From Symbiodinium kawagutii (lineage: Eukaryota; Sar; Dinophyceae; Suessiales; Symbiodiniaceae), in contig VSDK01012328.1 of assembly GCA_009767595.1 (NCBI GenBank), forward strand, positions 4,671 through 68,670: a stretch of DNA of 64,000 nucleotides, given 5' to 3'. Positions 11,241 to 23,000 of the stretch are shown in pieces (position 1 is the stretch's first letter; every line of letters begins with the position of its first letter). Under the pieces are notes generated by a model, which saw only the letters and a program-made list of their open reading frames with translations, was not told the DNA's origin and did not search any database. A program made the position numbers and the translations under genes.

Positions 11241-11794
11241 ATGTTGGGTTACCAAAGGGTAAGGGTTTAAATTCAATGGCTGATAATGGTTAATATCCAA
11301 TGGGCCAGCAATTATAGTGTTTGATAGTAGAGGTAGGGACATTTGGTACTTGGGATTTGATGTTCGTTGGGTCGGTGGAGTCCTGCAAGAGCCCCAAGTT
11401 GTTCCTTTCTTGATGTCTGGCTCACAGAGGGCGTAGCTCCCAAATGCTTCGGATTTTACCTGGAGAGGAACTGCCATTCATGGACTCACTGTGAGATACA
11501 CTTGGGTTTGGATGGCACTGCTAGAAGTGCACCAGCTGAAGCTTTACCCTTTCTCTGGTTGGTGAATTCTAGGTCGGTTTCAGCTGCCACTGGTTATCAC
11601 TAGATTTGTTGCTTATTGTCTCCTGTGTATAAATTATATACCTATTTGTTTTTTATCCCCCTAAAACCTACAATTTCTTTTTTGTTCCTTGTGCTTGGCT
11701 GGTAATCCCTATCCTATGATTATGATTTCCATTTCTTGACCATTCAAATTGCTTTGGATTCTTATGATTCCTTATTCTTGGCAGATTGTCCCCG

Positions 11795-11945
11795 ATAAAA
11801 TCCCTATTGTCCATGGTTATCCCTTTGACTTGCTTCCCATTTATTGGGCATTCAGATTTCTGAAGATTCCTATGAAATCCCTATTTTCCATGGTTATCCC
11901 CTATCAAATCCCTATTTTCCATGGTTATCCCCCATCAAATCCCCA
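11795..11945. repeat. short tandem repeats, AAATCCCTATTTTCCATGG type
   Basis: The phrase TCCATGGTTATCCC recurs at least three times, separated by CTATCAAATCCC and similar. It lies just upstream of the exon at 12005. Similar AATCCCTAT wording recurs at 57420-57860 and 60060-60150. Confidence 0.6.
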
Positions 11946-12004
11946 TGTTTCCCTACCAAGTGAGCCCTTACAACTGCTGCTCACCAGGTCCCCATCTGCC
12001 GCAG

Positions 12005-12074
12005 GCGGGAACGCTACTCGGTGCTGCGCGCGAAGTTCGGTGTGAAGCAAGCGCAGCTGAGGCCCTTCTTTCAG
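12005..12074 (+). CDS. U2SURP: SR140-like gene, exon in SURP-to-CID region
   Basis: Acceptor GCCGCAG|GCGG, donor TTTCAG|GTGCGG. It reads [20 protein letters not shown] then FFQ. In human SR140 the part after the SURP domain has a similar WKLYSIL start, but the rest is diverged. It ends in phase 0, as the next exon requires. Confidence 0.5.
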
Positions 12075-14009
12075 GTGCGGTCGCTGCAGCAGTTGGTTGT
12101 GCAGTAGGTGGGTGGCGGCCAGTTGTGGTGTCCAAAATGGTGGTTTCTCAAGCCATAGGGCGCCCAAAAAATGGTTGGTTTATGTTTAAAAATGGTTGAT
12201 AACTAGATGAGTTGGGGGTACCCCTATTTTGAGAAACACCCAAATGTTGGATAACCTGCAAACAGCAGTGAAGCACAATTGAGCTAGTATAGTTCAGGAA
12301 TATAGCTAGTATAGTTCAGGAATAGACCAACTGCTTGACGAAGACGTTTTGATTGTGATTTCTTTAGAGCTTCCATGGTCATCAAAGGTGCATTGTCGTT
12401 TGAGAGCGTTTTTTTCATGAACTCTATGGGTGTTTCTCAAAATGGGGAACCCCAAAAATTATCCAATATAGGAATAAACCAACCATTTTTAGGATACCCC
12501 TATTTTGAGAAACAGCCCCATTGGAAAACCAATGACTTTAGCAGCATAGCAAATATTGACAATGGCATGCCTCCGATATTAATTGCTGGAAGCAAAACCG
12601 TTGGTTGGATACCTTGGGGAAATCAACCAACAAATTGCATGGCCCATGGGCAAGGAGAAACGCTGATCATTTTTGCAACAGTAACTACCCTTGGCCCCCA
12701 AAAAACCAACATTTTTGCAGGTGCTAATCCATATTTTGGAGGGTAGAAACCAACCTGTTAAGGGGCCCTTGGGGGCCCATGGTATCAACAATCAATAGCA
12801 CAAACTCAATCATGATGCAACGGCAACTGCGGTGTTGAAGTCACTGCTTGGTGCAAGTGGCGTTGATCCATTGGTTAGTCATTTCATCAGATAATGCTGA
12901 CTGGTTCATGTTGCCCATCAATATAGTTCGTAAATCTGGTCACAGGGAATGAAATTATTGATGGTCAATAATCGTTAATTACTATATATCAATAACTATA
13001 TCAACAATATTGATGGTCAATATCAATCAGAAATAATTCAATAAGTTGAATGATATTCCATTGCTTATCGTTCAGTGACTGGTGGTTGAATGCGAGGCGC
13101 AGCTCGCCGGGGGCTCCAGGTGCTACCTGCCGGACAGGATGCTGTGGTGGCCATGGTGGATGGGACAAGCGCCGCACCTTTGCCCAAGGCGCCAGGGGCG
13201 CCGGAACCTGCAAGCAGTTGATGAGCGATGCTTGTTACGTGGATCAAAGGAGGCGGTTGGCTACCCTTTGTTCGCCACAAGTGGTTGATCATGTAAAACT
13301 GTTTGGGTTGGCTGCCCTATCTTAGCCTAGCCACAGGTGGTTGATCATGTAAACCTGTTTGGGTTGGCTGCCCTATCTTAGCCACAAGTGGTTGATCCAT
13401 GTTTGTCCGTGTTTGTCATTTTGTCCATAAATGCCCTACTATAGATGGTTGGTTTCCCTATGATGGCTGGGCTATGGACAGACTCAAAATTCTTGCTGGT
13501 GGGAATTCACCAATGTGTCGATGGGCCATCCAATAGCTTCATGGCTGGATAAAGGCCAATCTGGAAATCAACGACCATGGGAGTTGCGCCAGGGAATCGC
13601 CAGACGTGACAGACTCAATCGCATGGAAAGTGAAGGAAATCAATCAAACAGCTGCTATAAACAAGGATTGATTGATAGTATAGGGGTCAGATATATACAC
13701 TTTGACGTGCCAGAATCATCATCATTTGCGCCCCTTGATTTGCGAAAAACAAAGACTCGATTTCGGCACAGTCACATGGAAGCGTTGACAGCCAAGATAG
13801 CCCAACGCACATATTCCTTTTGCGTGCTATTGTTGCTCTGATCCATCTCCCGTTGTTTTTGTGTTAAGATCATCGCAAGGGATGCAGCCACACCTGAAAG
13901 ATTCTGAAAGGGTTTAACATGTTTGACCATCATAGAATATCATCAAGCATTATGAGCCATCATTGTCCATATCATTCATCATCACGTCATGATCATGATC
14001 ATGATCATG

Positions 14010-14061
<52 letters not shown>

Positions 14062-17000
14062 ACCATCATTAACCACCATGAACCATCATTGACCATTTGC
14101 CACTGAGTTTGTGAGCAACCGGCTGAGCGGTTTCGGGTTGGATTCATCAGAGCTGAACTGACACACTGCGCGATGTGAGCTGCTGGAAGTAAGGTACGTC
14201 AAAGATGGACATCTTTACTAGAAAATGCTACACCACCAAGAGCAGAAGGCCTACGCATGCTGACGCTGGTTTCATCTCAGGTTCACATCATAGAATTATG
14301 GAGACAGTCAGGCCAAGGATGCTACAAATCATCAGCGAATCAACGGCTGTGATGTGATATCAACGGCTGTGATCATGTGATGCATCCAGCTGTAACGGAA
14401 GTCCTGATGGGTACTTCGATCATCAATCAAACCAACCAGTTCCCCAACCAACTAAGCAACTAATTCACCGTCATCAACCACCACTTAACCAGTACCACTA
14501 GCCAATATCAACTGACTTATTTAACCAACCAATTTACTATTGGTTCACCAACCAACTAACCAACCAACCAAGCATCCAACCAATCAACCAACCATCTAAT
14601 CATCCACTTAACCAACCAACCAACCAACTAACCAACCAACCATCCAACCACGGCAGTCCTTCGACGTCCGGAGGTGCCGGGGCCCATCAACAGCGGCGTC
14701 AACGAAGCGCTACAGGGCCTCGCAGCGGAACTGCAGCAGCTGAACGCCAGTCGCAACGCCATAGGCGCGAAGCTGCGAACGCCATCGGGATACGGTGAAG
14801 ATGGGTGATATAGGATGGTTTAATGGGTTTATATAGGTGGTTAAGTGATGGTTTGTGATGGTGAATCATGCTTAATAGAAGCAATTTCTAGTCATTGATG
14901 ATGGTTCAATGGTTGATATAGATGGTTAATGGTTAGTGATGATTAATCATGGTTGATGATGATTAATGATGGTTGTTATTGATGGATGGTTGATGTAGAT
15001 GGTTTATAGATGGCTCATGATTCAGGATGGTTTCTAGTGATCAATGATAGCGAACGATGGTTGATGATGGCTAGTCACGAACAAGCATCAGTCACCTACA
15101 ATTACCAGTAAACCAAGATTTATCACCTACAATCACCAGAAAACTCACCCTTTAATTCCATAGATGCATCATTTTAAGTACTATTTATCACCATCAATCA
15201 CCATGAATCACCACTAAAATCATCATTCATCACCGCTAAATCCATGAGTTCAACCTGCCATGTTCACCTTCCTGTGCAGCTCCCAGGTCGCGCCATGGTC
15301 TTCTGCTTGGATCGTGCGGAAAACCACGCTGCATTGCTGTCAAGGCGGAGCAGGGGCGCGAGCGGTTCGCAATGTGCCAAGTGAAAGGATTCGTCGTTGG
15401 ATGGTTGGTTGGATGGTTGGTTGGTTGCTGAGTTGATTTGTTTTTTTTGGTGAATCAATAGGAATGGTTGATATAGATGCTCAATTGGTTTGTTAAAAAA
15501 AGTTGATTGATGATGGTTAGTGGTTAATGGCAATGGCAAATGGTTTACGATGATTGATGGTGACAAGTGAATTGATGATTGATTGATAATGGTGAATTGG
15601 TTGGTTGGAAGAATAAGTGTTTGGTTGTTCTTGATTGGTCCATTGGTTTGTGAAATCGTTGGTAAATCAATAGAATGGTTGATATAGATGGTTGATTGGT
15701 TTGTGCACAAAGTTAATTTACAATGACTGATCATGGTTGATTGGTTGGTTAATTGTTGGTTGACTAATCATTGTTAATTGGTTGCGTAGTTGGTTTGGTA
15801 ATTGGTTAGTTGGTTGGTGAATTGATGGGTTGATTGGTTGGTGGATCAATAGTAATTGCTCGGTTGAACAAGTTAATCAACAGTGGTTAGTGGTACTGGT
15901 CAAATGGTGGTTGATGATGGATGGTTGGTTGGTTGGTTGGTTGAATAAGTGATTGGTTAGGTCGTTGCTTGGTTAATTGATGATTTGATGATGGATGATA
16001 GTGGTTAGTTGGTTAGTTGGTTGGTGAATTGACAGCTTAATTCGATTAATTTATTGGTTGGTGAATCAATATAGTAATTCCTTCATTCATTGGTTGATTG
16101 AGATAGGTATACTATGTCAAGAAGCGTTAGTATTGTTGGGGTTAATTATCGTAATGAATTGTTGATAGTGTGTTTCTCCCCACCTGCCAGGTGAGGGTTG
16201 TTAGATTTTTTTAATGTCAGTTGCCGCTCCTCCTCTCCTCTCCCCTCCTCTCCTCTCCTCTCCTTTCCTCTCCTCTCCTCTCCTCTCCTCTCCTTCTCCT
16301 CCTCGCCAGACCTCAACCACGACCATCCACGCCCAGTGTTCCCTGCCGGACCTCAACCACGACCATCCACGCCCAGTGTTCCCTGCCGGACCTCAACCAC
16401 GACCNNNNNNNNNNNNNNNNNNNNNNNNNNNNNNNNNNNNNNNNNNNNNNNNNNNNNNNNNNNNNNNNNNNNNNNNNNNNNNNNNNNNNNNNNNNNNNNN
16501 NNNNNNNNNNNNNNNNNNNNNNNNNNNNNNNNNNNNNNNNNNNNNNNNNNNNNNNNNNNNNNNNNNNNNNNNNNNNNNNNNNNNNNNNNNNNNNNNNNNN
16601 NNNNNNNNNNNNNNNNNNNNNNNNNNNNNNNNNNNNNNNNNNNNNNNNNNNNNNNNNNNNNNNNNNNNNNNNNNNNNNNNNNNNNNNNNNNNNNNNNNNN
16701 NNNNNNNNNNNNNNNNNNNNNNNNNNNNNNNNNNNNNNNNNNNNNNNNNNNNNNNNNNNNNNNNNNNNNNNNNNNNNNNNNNNNNNNNNNNNNNNNNNNN
16801 NNNNNNNNNNNNNNNNNNNNNNNNNNNNNNNNNNNNNNNNNNNNNNNNNNNNNNNNNNNNNNNNNNNNNNNNNNNNNNNNNNNNNNNNNNNNNNNNNNNN
16901 NAAGCTATGCCAGATAGAATGCCAAAAAATACGCCAGATAGAATGCCAAAAGCTATGCCAGAAGCTGTGCCAGAAAGAATGACAAAAGCTATGCCAGATA

Positions 17001-20000
17001 GGCCTGTGTCAGATTTGCATGCGATGGTGGGGATCACACGAAGTAAAATAATTCTTGTTTTGGATGGGCAATATTCTGTTGATCTTGATTAATGATGGTT
17101 GTGTACTGGTTTAATTATTGATGATTCAGAATGGTTGATGCTAGGAGGCAATAGTTAACAAAAAGACGAAAAGCTGTGTTATCAACCAATGGGTGATATT
17201 GGTTAATTAGTATTGCTTAATCAAAATGTCGTGATTGCTCTAAAGAAACAGTTTCAGAACAGCCAACAGCAATAATTCTTGGTTGACCAAGTTGGCAGTA
17301 GTTGACAAAGGTTAATAGTCGTTATAGCTAGATTATTGTCAATAATGGTTGGTGTCCAATCGTATTCATTCCCATAGTTTATGAATCACATGTCCTATTT
17401 TTACAAATGGGTAAGTTGTTTTATGCACACCCATGCACATGCAGACTGATCCATGCGTACACACATGCAATCCTGATGCATATACATAAAAAGCATATGC
17501 CTGCATTTTTTATACACCTTTCTGCGACATACTCCGTACCCCTGGCCATCCTAGAAAGCCATGACCAGTCACTACCGACCTGCTGGCATACAATTGCTAA
17601 ATCCCTCAATCTTGTTGGTCATAATCCCCTAGCAACCATCGTGACCCCTTGTTCGACATTGTTATTGACCAGCCGTTGACCATGGTTAGACCACCATGAG
17701 TGTTTTCTATTCTAAAGGTTTAAACCCATTAGACCACCATTAGACCATCATATAAACCTTCATCAATCCTTCATCAATCATTGAAAATCATATTGATATT
17801 GATTAATTCATCATACTGATCATTCATCCAATATTACAATTTATTCATCCGATATCAAATTTTGATCATTCATCTAACTAGTAATATAGTGGATATTGAT
17901 CATATATCTATTCATCCTATGTCAATTTTTGGATCATCCTTACTAATCATACATATCTACATCCTATATAACCTATTGCTAGCGGATCAGTAAGTATATT
18001 GCTAGTAATTTACATCCTATATAACCTATTTTTTGATCATCCTATTTACATCTAACTAGTCCTATATGGCTGTTTCTCAAATAGGGGTACCCCCAAATCA
18101 TCCATTTATAGTCATTTATAGCAATAAACCATCCATTTTTGGGGTACCCCTATTCTGAGAAACCACCATATTGCTCATGAACTAACCCATTGTGGACGCT
18201 TTTTCAGCCTCCTGGCAGGCGCTTAAGTTCTTCCCTGGCGGAGCCAAGCAGCACACCCTTGGCCAGGCTTCCACCGGGTGGATGGTTTGTCGTGATGGAT
18301 GGGCGGTTAAGGGTGGCTAAGGCTGCTTACGACTGAGGATTGATAGTGACGAATGGTGCTTGAAAACGTAGTGGTTTCTGAAAGTAGGGAAACCCCTAAA
18401 CAATTCACTATGAATCATTTATAGGTAATGAACCTACCATTATTTGGGTCCTCTATTTTGAGAAAACCCCATATGTTGGTTAATGGGAATTCATGGTGGT
18501 CACCGGTGGCTCATTGATCTCAATGATGACCGATGGTAGTTCAGAATGATGATTGATAGGGGCTAATGGTACCACATGTTGCCCAGTGATGATTAAACAC
18601 GGTGATTAGTGGTGGTCAATGATGATTATTCCGGACTAATTGCGGTTTGCAATTTGGCTAGCGGTGAGCAAACAGTGCTATGATTTCTGGTTGCTGGTTT
18701 GTTGCACGTTTATTGCGTTCCCTCGTATTTGGATTTGTTGATCAACGAGTATTCTCAGTATCGCTTGTAAGCACAGATCAGATGTAAAGAACATATGATT
18801 GCAACACTAAGGTAAACAAGTCAGAATATCACCCTTAAGCCTACTTAATAGCTAGTTGATACTTCTTTCTATCATGTAGTCATCGTCAATCCTTGACGCA
18901 TACTATGTTTCCATGATTTCCACTCTTCGGTTACTGCAATCACTACTCTTAAGAGTGGAAACTAATATCCACTTTTGTTTTCTGCAATCATTCTTAAGCA
19001 AGATATTACGATCAATCATTCTTAATCAACTGATTCATCGTGATCAATCACTCTCATTCACCTGACTCGCCACACCAGCTGTCGGCAGGTTTTACTTGAT
19101 CAGCGATGTCCTATACAATGCTGGCTGCGACAGACCAGGCGGCCGAAATGCACTGGCTCAATGACACTCATGTTTCTTTATGGTTGACATATAGAGGAAG
19201 ATAGGATACTGGAAGTTCCATAGATTTGATGGTTGTCGTTGGTTGATGATGGTTCATAGTTCATTGTGAATTATCGGTTAAACCACAAAACTTATTCATG
19301 GTGGGTCATCATGGTCAGCCAGCGGAAGTACTTCCTAGTGGTCAATGCTGGTTTCTTACAGCTCTTCCAATGGTTGTCATGAAGATAGCTGGATCATCTT
19401 TGGATGATCCATTACCATTTTTGGATTAACTCATCCAACAATTGTTCTTATCATTTCCATTGAAATTGTCCATGATCAGTGGTTAACATAAGCAACTAGG
19501 GGGTAACTACCAGTTAACCACAGGTTGTGATAATTTTTGTTGCTGATGATTGCTGACCATTGCCATGCTCACCGACGTCCAGGGGCGCGGCACTTCCGCG
19601 ACTGCCTGCAGGAGCAGATCTGGTGTTGCAAGCTTGCGCTTGTTGATGAGTACCTCCAAAGATCGTTCATATGGCGAGCTGGGTCAATATTAACCAGCAA
19701 TAACTGGGGATAATAAGCAACCATTTTATAGGGAAAACAATGGTTGATGATGGGGACCCAGGGGTACAGGGTTTTGACCCACAGCCATATGGCTATGGGT
19801 CAAGCAGTTAACCAACCAACCAATGGTTTAACTAGCTGGTTAATGGTTAGTATTAGGGGATGATAACTAGCAACTATAGGGGATATACCAGCTATATGAA
19901 TGGCTATGAGTCAATATCAATCAACCAACTAATGGTTTAACTAGCTGGTTAATGGTTAGTATTAGGGAATGATAACTAGCAACTATAGGGGATATACCAG

Positions 20001-23000
20001 CTATATATGGCGAGCTGGGTCAATATCAATCAACCTAGTAATGGGGAACAATAACCAACAATGATAGGGAAAACGATGGCTAATGACAGGGGAACCAGTG
20101 GTACGGGGTTTTGACTCACAGCCATATTCAATAATGAGCAACTGTTTTGTCAACACCAATTGGTGATTCTGAGTATGAATAGTCGATTCTGTGAAGATAC
20201 TGAGCAACTGTTTTCTGTAGCTAATTGGTTATTCTGAGTGTAAATAGGTGGTAATACTGAGTGTCAACATTCAACTATGAAGTTGACAAGCTGGTTTCTA
20301 ACTATGAAGTTGACAAGCTGGTTTCTTTTGAAACCACCACTATTTGACACTGTGCGGGCTATCCCATACTTCTGCAGCTACGAAGTGATATTGCTGTGAC
20401 TATCCTTGTGCTCATCAAGTACAAGCTGCAAACCAACCATCAATCTTCGGTATGACCTTTTGGGATACTTGCCTGTCCAGGTTTGTTTCGGTTGCCCGGA
20501 TCCCAAACTAGCTTTGTTTTCAAGGCTTTGAGATAAAGTACGGAAGACTGAGTTTCATATTTTGTAAATTTGCAAGTTACATACATTCTAGAATCTAATA
20601 GAACAAACAATTAACCAGGGGCTAACCAGATTCACCTTTAGCAATAGATGGTTTAGCCCAATTGAATATTGATGGTAAGGATCTATCATGATCTATTGAC
20701 GGTAAGCATTTATTATTATTGCAGGTCTAATTGTATGCGGTTATTATCTATGTAGTAACTTACCCAGGACAAGCATAAACTGCTTCTCACGCGGCGATCC
20801 TACACGCCACCACCACTGTGCACCCTTGCACGGCTGTTTAGGGCCACCAGTTGGTGACCAATCAAAGACTATCAGGTATTGAATAAATAGATGGTCAAAT
20901 ATTGATAGCATAAGAGGTAATTAACCATCATTGACCGATGGATGTTCTTGTGGTTCCTTGACCATTTCCATTAATCATCAACGATCGTCAGGCTGCCTTA
21001 CTCATCGACTGTTGGACCAGCCTTGGCAACTGTTCACCAGGATCGATCCTTTCCACTGATAACTACTCGACTCATCAAGCCTTTATTGGTCAACCCTATT
21101 GCTGGTTGTCAATCATCACCATGATCAACCCATCATACATCATGATTAGTCATCGGCCCTCAATCATGAATCCCTAGTAATGATCAGTGGCTCAACCATT
21201 ATCAACCATCAACTACCATCATGAACCATGACTGTTGACCATGATCAACCCCAATAAGCATCAAATAGTCAGCAACTTACCACCGAAAAACTTTTTTCAT
21301 CAACTCCTAACCTCATAAATTAGCCATCAAATCGCCATTAGTCATCCAGTATTTCTGAATCCTTTCCCACGAATCATATGGATGTTTTTGTTAACCATCC
21401 ATTCGCGCACTCCGCAGGGCAGCCGTCCGCGTCCAAGCAACATTAAAGTGACGAAATTGAATTAGCAACATGTCAAAAACCCAAAATTCTCAACCACCAG
21501 CCATCATCAGGACCACAATCAGCAGCAACTAATCACCACCATAAGGACCAGAATCAATGACCAGAATCATGACCATCGACTCTAACCAACCACCATAGGA
21601 ACCATACTTTTAGCCACAATCTCAACCATAAAGACCCTATTGATCTAACTAACCGTTTGGACTTCTTAACCATCTAACTAACATCATCTGAACATCATCT
21701 TAGCCATTTGACATTATCTTAACCATCTAACCATGTGACCCAAACCAGATTGTTGATCATTCATCACCACTATTAGCCAGCATTAGCCACCATTCACCAT
21801 CTAACCTAAACATCTTAACCATCCTCACCTCTGAACCATCGCACCGAAGCATCTCAACCATCTGACATCAAATCTTAACCACCATTAACCACCATTAACC
21901 ACCATTAAGCATCATCCATCATTAACCACCACCCAACCATCACCCAACCATCACCCAACCACCGTTCCCCGCGCGCGACCCCGCCGCAGGACCTGCTGCC
22001 CGAGGCGTTGGAAGCTCTGGGCCGTTGCCATCTGCGACGCCTGGAGCTGCCGCAACGCCAAAACGCGCCGGGGAAGCTGCTGGAGCCCACCGACCGCCGT
22101 GGCAGTTCACCGTTGTTGGAAGCGGTCGAGATGGTGGCACCATGGTTGGATTCTTGAATGGATGAGGCATGGATGGATGCCGGATGAATTTTCCATGGAT
22201 GATTTTTTCGATGAGGCATGGATTAGATGGATGAACAAAAACGATTCAACTTGCCTGGAAATAATGGTGATGGTGAATCGTTTGGCAAGATATACAAGTA
22301 TTTCGCATCAATGAACTAGCCCAGTGGTTCGTTTCATGCTTGGGTCATCACATTGTAATGTTGCAAACATGACGGAGTTCAGGGCAGGTGTCCCTGTTCT
22401 CCGCAGTTGTCCTTAGTTGATATCCTTATATGGTACCATGATTTTTGTTATATCATTATCAAGTTCCATACCCAGCTGCAACTGCGCATGACAGTACACT
22501 TGGCAAGAAAAACACAAGGCGTCTCACACTCTCATGATACGCTGCTTACTGGTTGGTAATGATTGATAATGATTGATAATGATTACAGTAATAGTTGGGG
22601 ATAATAAGTAACAATCATGGTTGCACACGTTTGTATTTCCCTGTTTGATGCAATGCTTGGTTAGTTGATTTGTGCATATTTTTCATGACGCGGTGAAAAA
22701 CCACCAACAAGAAATCAACCATCACAAATAATCATCCAGCATTACAAGCCATGAGCGACCACAAGCAACGATAACTCATCATCAACCATCATTAATCAGC
22801 TTGTCTATCATTCATCACCACTACTCTAAATACTATGAACCATCATTAATCAGCTTGTTACTCGTTAATCACCACTACCAACCATCCTTAACCACCATGA
22901 ACCATCCTTGCCCATGATGAAGGCTTCACCACCGAACCCCGGGTTGCGACGTTACCGGGATCGCCATGGGAAGCCGTTACGACCAACGGTGCCGACAGGT

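Noticed and set aside
13950-14147. Minus-strand Asp/His-rich frame
   Set aside because: Direct translation of the ATC/ATGATC microsatellite.
15264-15734. 156-codon minus-strand frame
   Set aside because: It overlaps CID exon 2 on the opposite strand, and its body is the complement of GGTTGGTTGATT low-complexity intron (Asn/Thr/Ser-rich).
16198-17092. Frames of 210-290 codons across the gap
   Set aside because: Most residues are unknown because of 497 N; they are not real continuous frames.
20760-20870. GC-rich patch in the intron between CID exons 5 and 6
   Set aside because: No frame fits between ARHFRDCLQ and [10 protein letters not shown], which are contiguous in the family; splice sites are poor.
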